Shown piece by piece: positions 13,667 to 22,231 of a DNA stretch of 23,844 nt. The notes beneath the pieces were generated by a model that was not told the DNA's origin, ran no database searches, and saw nothing but the letters and a program-made list of their open reading frames with translations. The translations under genes and the position numbers were made by a program. Origin of the DNA: Desulfovibrio sp. Its GTDB lineage: Bacteria > Desulfobacterota > Desulfovibrionia > Desulfovibrionales > Desulfovibrionaceae. The first letter of the stretch is position 1. The number at the start of each line of letters is the position of its first letter. The DNA is taken from assembly GCA_031275955.1 (NCBI GenBank), contig JAISNZ010000193.1, forward strand, positions 1 to 23,844, written 5' to 3'.

Positions 13667-15152
13667 TCAAAACCCCGGAAGCGGATATGTGCTGACGGAT
13701 ATGCATGTACGGCGCATCCTTTTTCTGGCCCCCGCCCAGACCGTTACCCGCATCTTTCCGCAGTTGCGCGATGCCGGGATCGAGGTGGGCATCGCCGAAA
13801 ACCTGAAAGGAGCCTCGGCTTTCATCCGCAAGGGACTGCCGGATCTCATCCTCTCCCGGGTCTTTTTGCCGGGCTACCGCCTTGAGGACCTGCTGGCCGT
13901 GGGCCGGGAGGACCCGCAATTCCCGCCGGTCATCGCCTTTTCCGAGCGGGCCGTTCCGGAGGAAGCGGCGCGGGTTCTGGAACTCGGCGCCAGGGAGTTC
14001 TGGCTTGAGCCTCTGGATGTTGACAAGATAGAGGCCGTCCTGCCCAGGGAGACGAAGAAGATCCCTCCTTTGGCCTCCAGCACCCTGGGCGGCCGCAAAC
14101 CGGCCCCCTGCGGGGAAGGCCCGCGCATCGTGGGGAACAACCCCGCGATGCTCCGCGCCCTCTCCCTGGCCCGACAGGTGGCCCGTTCCAGGGCCACCGT
14201 GCTGATTTCCGGAGAATCCGGCACCGGCAAGGAAATGTTCGCCCGCTACCTGCACGCCCAAAGCGACCGGGCCAACCAGCCCTTCGTGGCCGTCAACTGC
14301 GCCGCCCTGCCGGAACACCTGCTGGAAAGCGAGCTTTTCGGCCATGAAAAGGGGGCCTTCACCGGGGCCATTGCCCGCAAACTCGGAAAATTCGAGCTGG
14401 CCGACAGCGGTACCCTGCTTCTGGATGAAATTTCCGAAATGGACCTGGGCCTTCAGGCCAAACTGCTGCGTGTCCTGCAGGAGGGCGAGATTGACAGGGT
14501 CGGCGGCATGGAGACCGTCCGGGTGGACGTGCGGATTCTGGCCACCACCAACCGCAACCTGGAAGACTGGGCGGCGAAGGGCAAATTCCGCCAGGATCTT
14601 TTCTTCCGCCTGAACGTCATTCCCCTGCGGCTGCCCTCCCTGCGGGAGCGGGGGGAGGACGTCCTGGCCCTGGCCGCTTTTTTCCTCGATCTCTACGCGC
14701 GGGAATACCATTTGCCTCCGGCGGATCTGGCCCCGGAGGCCAGGGCCTGGCTCCTGGACTACGCCTGGCCGGGCAATGTGCGGGAATTGCAGAATCTTAT
14801 GGAACGGGCCGTTCTGCTTTCCGGAGGACGCCCCATCCTTCCCGCCCATTTCCTGCTGGAGGGAGAGGAGTGGCCCTTGTTCGCGGAAGGCTGCCCGCCC
14901 GCTGCGGACAGCCCCGCGGGCCCCGCCTCCGGCGGAGAACCGGAAGCCGCGGGCGCCGCCTCCCCGGCTGAAGAGGGCGCCTTTGCCGGCGGGGTCATCC
15001 CCCTGCATGAAATGGAAAGAATTCTGATCAGCAAGGGGCTGGCCCAGACCGGGGGCAACCGCACCCAGGCGGCGGAGCTGCTGGGGATTTCCGTGCGCAC
15101 CTTGCGCAACAAGCTCAATGAATACCGCGAAGCCGGCATCCGGGTGGAATAG
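13635..15152 (+). CDS. Sigma-54-dependent transcriptional activator with degenerate receiver domain
   Basis: The chosen ATG follows CCGGAG and gives 505 residues; an internal ATG at 13701 (MHVRRILFL) is a plausible alternative. An N-terminal receiver-like domain (about 25-140) is followed by the AAA+ domain (about 165-400) with Walker A GESGTGKE (near 193), the sigma-54-contacting GAFTGA loop (near 239), Walker B GTLLLDEIS and the arginine-containing FRQDLFFRLNVIPLRLP segment. A Pro/Ala/Gly linker (about 425-455) and a Fis-type helix-turn-helix (TGGNRTQAAELLGISVRTLRNKL) follow. The receiver lacks its phosphorylation residues: PDLILSRVFLPG has Arg at the usual Asp, and the Lys loop reads FWLEPLD. 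Activity is probably controlled other than by a histidine kinase. Confidence 0.93.
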   Translation: MALANPAAGIDQNPGSGYVLTDMHVRRILFLAPAQTVTRIFPQLRDAGIEVGIAENLKGASAFIRKGLPDLILSRVFLPGYRLEDLLAVGREDPQFPPVIAFSERAVPEEAARVLELGAREFWLEPLDVDKIEAVLPRETKKIPPLASSTLGGRKPAPCGEGPRIVGNNPAMLRALSLARQVARSRATVLISGESGTGKEMFARYLHAQSDRANQPFVAVNCAALPEHLLESELFGHEKGAFTGAIARKLGKFELADSGTLLLDEISEMDLGLQAKLLRVLQEGEIDRVGGMETVRVDVRILATTNRNLEDWAAKGKFRQDLFFRLNVIPLRLPSLRERGEDVLALAAFFLDLYAREYHLPPADLAPEARAWLLDYAWPGNVRELQNLMERAVLLSGGRPILPAHFLLEGEEWPLFAEGCPPAADSPAGPASGGEPEAAGAASPAEEGAFAGGVIPLHEMERILISKGLAQTGGNRTQAAELLGISVRTLRNKLNEYREAGIRVE

Positions 15153-15179
15153 AACCGCAGCCGCCAGAAGGGGACCTTC

Positions 15180-17210
15180 ATGCTGGACAGCATTCGCAAC
15201 AACTCCCGATCCTTTGGGGTGAAAATCATTTTCGGGGCCATTATTCTGGTCTTCCTCTTCTGGGGGGTGGGCAACTTCAGCGGCGGTTCCGTGAGCAGCG
15301 TGGCCCAGGTCAACGGAGAGGCCATCTCCATCCAGGATTTCGGGCGGGTCTTCAGCCGGGTCTTTGAGTCCGAGCGTTCCCGCTCTCCGGATTTCGCCGG
15401 AAATGCCGAGGATCTGCTGCGGCTCAAGCGCCGGGTTCTGGAAGAGATGATCTTCGCCGTCCTCTGGCGGCAGGAGGCGGAACGGCTTGGACTGTTCATT
15501 TCTCCCCATGAGCTGCTTGCGGATACTGCCGGCCTGAGCGTTTTCCAGGATGCCTCCGGCAAATTCGACCGCGACAGGTACCAGAGCATTCTGGCCGCCC
15601 GGGGGATTACCGCCGGGCAGTATGAGGCCGGGCGGCGCCGGGAGCTGCTGGTGGAAAAGATGCAGCGCTATGTCCTGATGAGCGCGGCCGTCAGCGAGGA
15701 AGAGGCCAGGGCCTATTTCGATTTCGGCCTGGAAGGCCGCCGGGCCGGCTATGTGCTCTTTCCCCTGGAGGACTATCTGGACAAGGCCGAGGTCAGCGCA
15801 GAGGACGTTGCCGCCTTCTATGCGGACTCGCCGCAGATCTTCCGCACGGACCCCGAGCTTGACCTGACCTATCTGCCTCTGACGCCGGCCCTGCTCGCGG
15901 CCGGGTATGAGGTGTCCGAGGAGGAAACGGCGGCCTATTACGCGGACAAGGCCTCCTCCTTTGCCCTGCCCGCGCGCTACAAGGTCCGGCATATCTTTCT
16001 GGAAGTTCCGGAAAAGGCGCCGGAAGACGCCGCGGCCAGGGCTGAGGCCCGAATGGCGGAAATCCTGGCCCGGTTGAAGGCCGGCGGGGACTTTGCCGCC
16101 CTGGCCGGGGAATTTTCCGAGGACGATTCCTCCAAAAACGCGGGCGGCGATCTCGGCTGGCTGGAAGAGGGCCGCATTGCCCTGCCGGGGGTTGAGGAGG
16201 CCCTGGCGGGACTTTCGCCGGGAGAGATCAGCGGCGTCCTGGCCTCTCCTTTCGGTCGGCACCTGTTCAAACTGGAGGATAAGGCGGCGGCGGCGCGGCG
16301 CCCCCTGGACGAGGTCAGGGCGGAGATCCGGGAAACCCTGGCCCTGCGGAAGGCCGAGGCTGATTTTCCCGCGGTGCAGCAAGCCGCCGAGGATGCCCTG
16401 AACCTCGGCCTTTCCTTTGAGGAACTGGCCCGCCGCTTCAAGGTGGAGGTGCGCAGGACGGGCCTTGTGGACGAATTCGCGGCGATGGATCAGGCCAAGC
16501 TGCAGAGCGGGGCGCGCAAGTTGCTGCAGGACGCCGTATCCGGCCTGGCATCCCCGGCGGGAGAGGTTTCCGCCCCTGCCGCCCCTGCCGCCAATGCCAG
16601 CGCGGCCGCTCCGGGGGGAGAGGCCTTAGCCCCTGCCGCCGCTGCCCTGGCGCCCCAGCCCGCCCCCCTGGTTCTGCCCGTGCCCCTTGAAATTGTGGAC
16701 GGCATTGCCCTGGTGGCGGTGGAGCAGGCCAAACCCGCCAGGATCCGTCCTCTGGACGAAGTTCGGGGCGAGATTGTGGACACCCTGAAACGGGAAGCGG
16801 CCCTGCGCCTGGCCCGCGCCGCCGCTGCCGAGGCCCGGCCCGGCTTCGCGGGAGAAGCCGCGCCCGAGGATTTCCGCTCCAGGCTGGCCGAGAGCGCGGC
16901 CTTCAGCCGGGCCATGCCCGTCGTTCCCGGCCTTGAAGGCAGCGAATCCCTGGCCCGCTCCCTCCTGTCCTCCCTGGACGGCGCATGGCTGCCCGGCGTT
17001 CACGATACCGCCGGAGGGGCGGTCATCGCCAGGGTGGCGGAGGTGATTCCCGCCAGGGACGAGGACTGGCTCCGGCTGAAGGAGACCTTTCTGGCACAGT
17101 TCCGGGAGCACAAGGCCAATGAACTGGCCCTCGCCTTTCTGCAAAACCTGGTGGCCGGGGCGGATATCGTCCAGCCGGAGGGTATCCTGGAACAGCTGCG
17201 TTATCGTTAG
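15180..17210 (+). CDS. ppiD: SurA N-terminal domain / PpiD-type peptidyl-prolyl cis-trans isomerase
   Basis: This 676-residue protein starts MLDSIRNNSRSFGVKIIFGA, with a single membrane anchor at about residues 14-31, matching PpiD: a short cytoplasmic tip, one membrane helix and a large periplasmic part. A SurA_N-like chaperone region (about 38-190) is followed by a parvulin domain (about 265-367) with YKVRHIFLEVP, FAALAGEFSEDDSSKNAGGDLGW (broken here only by quotation) and PFGRHLFKLED. A second, diverged half includes an Ala/Pro-rich, probably disordered insert (about 458-500). PpiD assists folding of secreted outer-membrane proteins at the Sec exit. It starts 27 bases after the activator gene, likely in one transcript. 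Confidence 0.87.
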   Translation: MLDSIRNNSRSFGVKIIFGAIILVFLFWGVGNFSGGSVSSVAQVNGEAISIQDFGRVFSRVFESERSRSPDFAGNAEDLLRLKRRVLEEMIFAVLWRQEAERLGLFISPHELLADTAGLSVFQDASGKFDRDRYQSILAARGITAGQYEAGRRRELLVEKMQRYVLMSAAVSEEEARAYFDFGLEGRRAGYVLFPLEDYLDKAEVSAEDVAAFYADSPQIFRTDPELDLTYLPLTPALLAAGYEVSEEETAAYYADKASSFALPARYKVRHIFLEVPEKAPEDAAARAEARMAEILARLKAGGDFAALAGEFSEDDSSKNAGGDLGWLEEGRIALPGVEEALAGLSPGEISGVLASPFGRHLFKLEDKAAAARRPLDEVRAEIRETLALRKAEADFPAVQQAAEDALNLGLSFEELARRFKVEVRRTGLVDEFAAMDQAKLQSGARKLLQDAVSGLASPAGEVSAPAAPAANASAAAPGGEALAPAAAALAPQPAPLVLPVPLEIVDGIALVAVEQAKPARIRPLDEVRGEIVDTLKREAALRLARAAAAEARPGFAGEAAPEDFRSRLAESAAFSRAMPVVPGLEGSESLARSLLSSLDGAWLPGVHDTAGGAVIARVAEVIPARDEDWLRLKETFLAQFREHKANELALAFLQNLVAGADIVQPEGILEQLRYR

Positions 17211-17230
17211 AAAAATTCTCTGGATGGGTT

Positions 17231-18889
17231 ATGGCGGCGCAAAGGTTCCGTTCCTGTTCCCGCGTCTGGGAAGCCATGCCTCCCTTCCTGCGCCAGGCCC
17301 TGCTCCTCGGCGGGGACGCCGGGCCGCGTCTGTTGCGTCTGGCGGAGGAACTCCTGGTCCGCCTGGACGGCTCCCCTCACTCCCGGACGCTCACCGCCCT
17401 TTTTCTGGACATGGTTTCCTTTGCCTGGGAAGCCTCCTGCTTTGACCCCCAGGCCGCCTCCGTGGCCCATCAGCTGGATTGCCAGAGGCCCTTTCTGCCT
17501 CCCTCCCTGCGATCCTTTGCCGCGGCCTGCGCCGGGGCCCGCCCGGCGGACCGCGCTGCGGGCGCCCGTTTCGAGGATCTTTTCGCGGCCCAGGAAACGG
17601 AAGAGGTGAGGCTTTTTCTGGAGGATCGGCGCAAGGCCGAGGCCGGGAATCTCTACTGGTTCCGTTTCGCCCGCCTCCTGGGACTGCGCGAGGGCTGCGC
17701 GCGCTGGTACGAGTCCTGGCTGGAGGCGGAGGTCCTGCCTTCCTCCATCCGCAGGGCCTTGCGGGCGGAGCTGGACTTTGCCCGCGAAGACTGGTCCGGC
17801 GCGGAAAAGGGTTTTGCCGCGGCCCACGCCGAGGCCCCCCTGGCCGATTTTCTGGTCAAGCGGGGCGAATGCCTGCACCGCCAGGGCCGGCGTGAAGCGG
17901 CCGCGGCCTGCTGGTCCGTGGTTCTGCGGCAGCGTCCCTGGCAGATCAATCTCATCCTCCGGCTCAGCGATATCCTCCTTGACCGGGATCTGCCCCGGGG
18001 CCCCCCGGACGGCTCCGGGCGCATCCTCCTCTATACCTGGAATCACGCCGCGGATCTGGATAAGGCCCTTGGCGCCCTCGCCGCCTCGGAACTCGGCTCC
18101 TGCGGCATCACCCTGCTGGATAACGGCAGCGCCGACGCGACCCCGGAAGTTGTCGGCCTCTGGCGGGATCGCCTGGCCGGCCGCCTGGAGACCGTTGTCC
18201 TGCCCACCAACGTGGGCGCCCCCGCGGCCCGGAACTGGCTGCTGAGCATGGACACAGTCCGCGCCGCCGACTGGGTGGTCTTTCTGGATGACGACGCCCT
18301 GGTTCCCCCCGATTGGCTGGGCTTGTTCGGCGCGGCCCTCGCCGCCTATCCCGGCGCCCGCGTCCTCGGCTGCCGGGTGGTGGATCAGGCCGCTCCCCTG
18401 AGCGTGCAGATCGTGGATCTGCATTTTGACGCCGGCGGCGGCGAGGAGGACCGGGCGGAACGGCAGATCTCCGAAGGCCGCGGCTTTGTGCCCCATGCCC
18501 TGGAAAGCGCCGACTTCGGGCAGTTCTCCTATCTCAGGCCGGCCATGTCCGTCACCGGCTGCTGCCACCTCCTGACCCGCGCCTCCATTGAGGAGACCGG
18601 CCTTTTCGACCTGCGCTTTTCCCCCTCCCAGTTCGATGACTTTGAACGGGATCTGCGCGCCGCCCTTGCCGGATCTTCCTGCGTCTATCAGGGACACCTG
18701 GCCGTCCGGCACATCAAGCGCAGCGGGGCCATGCCCGGCATGTCTTCCTGGCAACAGGCCAATGTGGGCGGCAACCTGTTCAAATTGTGGAATACCTACA
18801 GCAACGAACAGCTGGAAGAAATCATCCGCGCCGACAACCGGATTCTGTGGGAAGACCTGCAACAGCGCCTGGCCGGGATGGGGCTGTGA
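17231..18889 (+). CDS. GT2-family glycosyltransferase with N-terminal helical (TPR-like) region
   Basis: The product is 552 residues. Residues about 1-255 are helical and leucine/alanine-rich; 175-250 (FAREDWSGAEKGFAAAHAE, ECLHRQGRREAAAACWSVVL) resembles tetratricopeptide repeats. A GT-A, family 2 domain starts near 263 with ILLYTWNHAADLDKAL and continues with ITLLDNGSADATPEVV, PTNVGAPAARNWLL and the metal/nucleotide motif WVVFLDDDALVPPDWL (DDD near 353-355). A later ED-like segment reads FDDFERDLRAALAG. It sits 20 bases after ppiD. Such proteins glycosylate surface polymers or proteins; acceptor unknown. The TPR-like part could present a protein acceptor (inference). Confidence 0.85.
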   Translation: MAAQRFRSCSRVWEAMPPFLRQALLLGGDAGPRLLRLAEELLVRLDGSPHSRTLTALFLDMVSFAWEASCFDPQAASVAHQLDCQRPFLPPSLRSFAAACAGARPADRAAGARFEDLFAAQETEEVRLFLEDRRKAEAGNLYWFRFARLLGLREGCARWYESWLEAEVLPSSIRRALRAELDFAREDWSGAEKGFAAAHAEAPLADFLVKRGECLHRQGRREAAAACWSVVLRQRPWQINLILRLSDILLDRDLPRGPPDGSGRILLYTWNHAADLDKALGALAASELGSCGITLLDNGSADATPEVVGLWRDRLAGRLETVVLPTNVGAPAARNWLLSMDTVRAADWVVFLDDDALVPPDWLGLFGAALAAYPGARVLGCRVVDQAAPLSVQIVDLHFDAGGGEEDRAERQISEGRGFVPHALESADFGQFSYLRPAMSVTGCCHLLTRASIEETGLFDLRFSPSQFDDFERDLRAALAGSSCVYQGHLAVRHIKRSGAMPGMSSWQQANVGGNLFKLWNTYSNEQLEEIIRADNRILWEDLQQRLAGMGL

Positions 18890-19116
18890 GCAAAAGGATG
18901 AGATCAGCGCCTAAAAACAATACCGAGACTACACCATTTGGAGTATTCCGCACCTGGCGGCGATTTTTTATTCTTGCGCCCATAAGGGGAAAAAGAGGGA
19001 AAAATTGATGGCCTGATGTTCCGGACCGGGGCTGGGAATGTGCCTGGTAGCCTTGGAGCCTGACAGCCATTGCGGGTGGCGGAGCCGGATGGTTGCGTCC
19101 AGGATGGGGGCGGCTG

Positions 19117-19893
19117 ATGATAGCGGTTGGGATTGACAGCGGCAGCCAGAATACCAAAGGAGTCGCCTGGGAAGACGGCAGGGTCCTTGCCCGGGCCATC
19201 CGGCCGACGGCCTTTGAGACCAACGGGGCGGCGGCGGCTGTTTACCGGACCCTTCTGGCGGAACTGAAAAAGCCGGCCGCCGCGGCGGTGGTTTCCACGG
19301 GCGCGGGCCGGAAAAGCATCGAATTCGCTGACGGCGAGATCAATGAAATCCGTTCCGCGGTCCGGGGCGCGCGTTTTGCCGCTCCGGGCGCGCGCCTGAT
19401 TATCGATCTGGGGGCCGAGGCCTGCCGGGTCATCAAGCTGCATGCTGACGGCCAGGTTGACAGCTATGAAGTCAACGACAAATGCGCCTCCGGAGTCGGG
19501 ACCTTCATTGAGACGATGGCCCGCGCCCTGCAGGTCACGATGGAGGACATGGGGCCTCTTTCCCTGAAATCCACGAGGATTGTGCCGATGAACGCCCAGT
19601 GTGTGGTCTTTGCCGAATCCGAAGTGGTTTCCCTCATCCATCAGAAAGAATCCAAGGAAGATATCGCCTGCGCCATCCACACCGGCGTGAGCAACAGGAT
19701 CAATTCCATGGTCCGCCGGGTGGGCATAGTGGACGGGATCGTCCTGATCGGCGGAACCGTCCTCAATACAGGCCTGGCCAAATGTCTGCGCGACGCCTTC
19801 GGCCGGGAGGCCGTCGTCCCGGAAAAGGCGCAGTACATCAGCGCCTTGGGGGCGGCCCTGTATGCGGCGGAACTGGCCGGAGGCAAAGGCTGA
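19117..19893 (+). CDS. BcrD/HgdC-family ATPase (activator of BCR/2-hydroxyacyl-CoA dehydratase)
   Basis: The ATG preceded by a GGGGG stretch gives 258 residues; an upstream TTG in frame is less likely. The fold is the ASKHA (acetate kinase/Hsp70/actin) ATPase: phosphate-1 loop VGIDSGSQNTKG (residues 4-15), LIIDLGAEACRVIKL and the adenosine loop IVLIGGTVLNTGL. The two cysteines that hold a 4Fe-4S cluster between two subunits are in NDKCASGVGTF (Cys123) and NAQCVVFAESEVVSLI (Cys162). These proteins use ATP hydrolysis to push an electron to very low potential. Among family members it looks most like BcrD/HgdC. It starts the CoA-linked operon after a 227-base gap without a recognised promoter. 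Confidence 0.87.
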   Translation: MIAVGIDSGSQNTKGVAWEDGRVLARAIRPTAFETNGAAAAVYRTLLAELKKPAAAAVVSTGAGRKSIEFADGEINEIRSAVRGARFAAPGARLIIDLGAEACRVIKLHADGQVDSYEVNDKCASGVGTFIETMARALQVTMEDMGPLSLKSTRIVPMNAQCVVFAESEVVSLIHQKESKEDIACAIHTGVSNRINSMVRRVGIVDGIVLIGGTVLNTGLAKCLRDAFGREAVVPEKAQYISALGAALYAAELAGGKG

Positions 19894-19897
19894 TTGG

Positions 19898-19976
19898 GAG
19901 CGGTTCACGAAGGAAACGCGTGAACCGCTCTGCTAAGGATTTGCAAGCGCATCCTTGCCGCGAAACGGGAGCGGGC
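19898..19976. repeat. Intra-operon palindromic repeat, copy 1
   Basis: It starts 5 bases after the BcrD-like stop with a perfect 12-base hairpin (GAGCGGTTCACG/CGTGAACCGCTC, nine-base loop, 19898-19930), then AAGGATTTGC/GCGCATCCTT (19935-19956) and GCCGCGAAACGGGAGC. A third hairpin, GGCGGGC-TTT-GCCCGCC, overlaps its end (19974-19990). The core aligns with copy 2 at 35 of 42 bases. Confidence 0.75.
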
Positions 19977-20034
19977 GGGCTTTGCCCGCCGTCAGGCGGC
20001 AATCACGGCGGAAAAGGCTGTCAGGGGCGGCGAC

Positions 20035-20907
20035 GTGGACTATTGGAGATGGACGGAAAGCGCCTGGAAAGACCCGGATGTTCCCGACTGGCGGGGAGCG
20101 ATGGTCACGGCGGGCGTGGATATCGGCTCCACCAGCACCCAGGCGGTCATCTTGCTGGACGGGAAACTCTACGCCTATGCCAACATGCGCACCGGTTCCA
20201 ACAGCCCCAATTCGGCCCTGGAGGCGATGAACCGGGCCATGGAGGGAACGGGGCTGACTCTGGAGGATTTGCGCTTTACCGTGGGCACCGGCTACGGGCG
20301 GGTCAATGTGCCCTTTGCCCACAAGTCCGTGACCGAGATTACCTGCCACGCCCGGGGGGCCAATTATCTCTACGGCCCGACGGTGCGCACCATTCTGGAC
20401 ATGGGCGGGCAGGACTGCAAGGCCATAGGCTGCGACGCCAAGGGGGCCGTGACCTCCTTCATGATGAACGACAAGTGCGCCGCCGGCACCGGCCGGGGGA
20501 TGGAGGTGATCGCCAACCTGCTGGCGGTGCCGGTCGAGGAAATCGGCCCCCTGTCCCTGAGCATTGACGGGGAGCCGGAGCCGGTGTCCAGCGTCTGCGT
20601 GATCTTCGCCAAGACAGCGGCCACCGGCCTGATGCGGGCGGGGTGGTCCAAAGAGAAGGTTCTGGCCGCCTACTGCCTGGCTATGGCCATTCGCGTGGTC
20701 AGGCTGCTGGAGCGCAACGGCGTGGAGGAGGATTTCGCCATCACCGGGGGCATCGCCAAAAACTCGGGGGTGGTCCGGAGGATAGAGAGACTCCTGGGCA
20801 TCACGGCCCTGAAGACCGACCTGGACACCCAGATTGCGGGCGCCCTGGGCGGGGCCTTGATCGCCGGGGATCTGCTGAGGAAGAGGCAGGCTTCAGGGAA
20901 GGGCTGA
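20035..20907 (+). CDS. BcrA/BadF-family ATPase subunit
   Basis: A GTG start with AGGGGCGG about 8 bases ahead gives 290 residues and keeps the lead segment MDYWRWTESAWKDPDVPDW, which I associate with BcrA-type subunits; an internal ATG at 20101 is the alternative. ASKHA motifs are AGVDIGSTSTQAV (26-38), TVRTILDMGGQDCKAI and ITGGIAKNSGVV. Cluster cysteines are in MMNDKCAAGTGRGMEV (Cys148) and SSVCVIFAKTAATGL (Cys188), and WSKEKVLAAYCLAMAIRVV is typical of BcrA. With the preceding BcrD-like protein it would form the heterodimeric ATPase half of a class I benzoyl-CoA reductase-like enzyme, sharing one 4Fe-4S cluster. HgdC-type systems use a homodimer, so the pair is informative. Confidence 0.87.
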   Translation: MDYWRWTESAWKDPDVPDWRGAMVTAGVDIGSTSTQAVILLDGKLYAYANMRTGSNSPNSALEAMNRAMEGTGLTLEDLRFTVGTGYGRVNVPFAHKSVTEITCHARGANYLYGPTVRTILDMGGQDCKAIGCDAKGAVTSFMMNDKCAAGTGRGMEVIANLLAVPVEEIGPLSLSIDGEPEPVSSVCVIFAKTAATGLMRAGWSKEKVLAAYCLAMAIRVVRLLERNGVEEDFAITGGIAKNSGVVRRIERLLGITALKTDLDTQIAGALGGALIAGDLLRKRQASGKG

Positions 20908-20948
20908 GGGTTCGGGGCTTAGGCCCAAACTCCGGCGGGGGGAGAGGC

Positions 20949-21233
20949 ATGATCGCCCACTATGGCTTTGAGGACGGCAGCGGCGTCTTTTACATCACCA
21001 TTGACACCGGCAAGTGCGCCCGCTGTGAGGACAGGGGCTGCGCCGGGGGCTGTCCCGAAGGTCTTTTCGCCCTTGAGCCCGACGACGAGGATATCCCCGT
21101 GGCCGGAATACGGGAGCAGGCCCGCAATGCCCTCAAGGCCGCCTGCGCGGCCTGCAAGCCCCTTGAGCGGCGCCCGGCGTTGTTGCCCTGCCAGAAGTCC
21201 TGCGGCCTGGAGGCCATCACGCATTCCTGGTGA
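20949..21233 (+). CDS. Small dicluster ferredoxin-like protein
   Basis: The ATG after GGGGAGAGGC gives 94 residues. Cysteines are C23-x2-C26-x4-C31-x3-C35-P (KCARCEDRGCAGGCPEG) and C66-x2-C69-x11-C81-x3-C85 (CAACKP...CQKSCGLEAI), enough for two iron-sulfur clusters, with wider spacing than classic 2[4Fe-4S] ferredoxins. Placement between the two ATPases and the CoA enzymes suggests it is the electron donor to the BcrA/D-like subunits, the role ferredoxin has for benzoyl-CoA reductase and 2-hydroxyacyl-CoA dehydratase systems (inference). The upstream part of the open frame runs through the BcrA-like gene and is spurious. Confidence 0.8.
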   Translation: MIAHYGFEDGSGVFYITIDTGKCARCEDRGCAGGCPEGLFALEPDDEDIPVAGIREQARNALKAACAACKPLERRPALLPCQKSCGLEAITHSW

Positions 21234-21248
21234 AGGGCATTTTTTTGA

Positions 21249-21326
21249 GAGCCGTTCACCCTGAAAAGGAGCGCGCGGCCGGGCAAGGATTCGCGGGCGA
21301 ATCCTTGCCCCGAAACAGGAGCTGGC
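21249..21326. repeat. Intra-operon palindromic repeat, copy 2
   Basis: GAGCCGTTCAC, 36 bases on a perfect hairpin AAGGATTCGC/GCGAATCCTT (21285-21306), then GCCCCGAAACAGGAGC. Order and spacing match copy 1 (37 bases there). The first hairpin of copy 1 has lost its right arm here. Confidence 0.75.
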
Positions 21327-21381
21327 CGCCGCAAGCGGACTGTTGCGAGCGTTCATTGCCATAACAGCAAGGAGGCCGGGA

Positions 21382-22161
21382 ATGAAGACGGAGTATGAGA
21401 GTGTTCTCTACCGGGTTGAAAACCGGGTTGCCACCATCAGCCTGAACCTGCCCAAAAAGCTCAACGCCCTTGACGCCGTCCTGGCGCGGGAACTGGCCGA
21501 GGCCATGACCCGGGCGGCAAAGGACAGCGGCGTGAAGGTGGTTGTCGTGACCGGCGAGGGCAGGGCCTTTTGCGCCGGCGGCGACGTCGCCTATTTCACC
21601 ACCCTGGACCTGGAAGGGAGCATTGCCTTTATCCGGGACGCCCAGGCCCTGGTGGGCGCCTTCACGAAAATGCCCAAGCCGGTGATCGCGGCGGTCAACG
21701 GCTTTGCCGTGGGCGCGGGCTTGTCGCTGACCCTGCTCAGCGACATCGCCATTTCTTCCGACAAGGCCGTGTACGGACTCGCCTTTGTCAATATCGGCCT
21801 GATCCCAGACCTGGCGACGCTCTATTTCCTGCCCAGGATCATCGGGCTGCAGAGGGCGAAGGAACTGGCCTTCACCGGCAGGAACATCGACGCCGCGGAG
21901 GCCTGTCGCCTGGGGATCGTCAACTCGGTTGTGGAGCACGACAAACTGGAGGAAGAAGTCAGCCGGCTGAGCCTTTTGCTGGCCGGACAACCCGGAGAGT
22001 CCATGCGGGCCTCCAAAACCATGCTGAACATGAGCCTGGATATGGGCCTGGATGAACTGGTGGAAATGGAAGCCCTGGCCCAGGGCGTGCGGATGGTTTC
22101 GGCGGATTCCCGGGAAGGCGTGGACGCCTTTCTCAAGAAAAGAAAGCCGAATTTCGCCTAG
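21382..22161 (+). CDS. Enoyl-CoA hydratase/isomerase (crotonase) family protein
   Basis: AAGGAGG lies 6 bases before the ATG, giving 259 residues, the family's usual length. Crotonase signatures are LNLPKKLNALD (21-31), EGRAFCAGGDVAYF (oxyanion loop, 59-72) and VNGFAVGAGLSLTLLSDIA (105-123). Both glutamates of enoyl-CoA hydratase are replaced: Ser115 where GGGCE has Glu, and Phe135 where PEILLG has Glu. Instead NIGLIPDLATLYFLPR has Asp143, as in PaaG-type and dienoyl-CoA isomerases. An isomerase, or a hydratase acting on a conjugated diene, is therefore more likely than a standard hydratase. It is placed to process the product of the BCR/dehydratase-like enzyme. Confidence 0.88.
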   Translation: MKTEYESVLYRVENRVATISLNLPKKLNALDAVLARELAEAMTRAAKDSGVKVVVVTGEGRAFCAGGDVAYFTTLDLEGSIAFIRDAQALVGAFTKMPKPVIAAVNGFAVGAGLSLTLLSDIAISSDKAVYGLAFVNIGLIPDLATLYFLPRIIGLQRAKELAFTGRNIDAAEACRLGIVNSVVEHDKLEEEVSRLSLLLAGQPGESMRASKTMLNMSLDMGLDELVEMEALAQGVRMVSADSREGVDAFLKKRKPNFA

Positions 22162-22231
22162 GCGGCGCCCCGGCGGCCGCCGGAGGCAGGCAAGTGTTGC
22201 AGAGGACAACCACAGCACAGGGAGGCTTGAG

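Noticed and set aside
13602..16382. A 926-codon open frame on the minus strand
   Set aside because: It is antisense to the sigma-54 activator and ppiD, both with clear domains. The Gly/Gln/Pro-rich translation matches no family and is a by-product of high GC third positions.
17207..18862. A 551-codon minus-strand open frame
   Set aside because: Antisense to the GT2 gene with its DDD motif; composition is a shadow of that gene.
18890..19116. Sigma-54 promoter before the BcrD-like gene (TGGCGG...TTGC)
   Set aside because: The GG and GC elements are 18 rather than 10 bases apart, so it does not fit.
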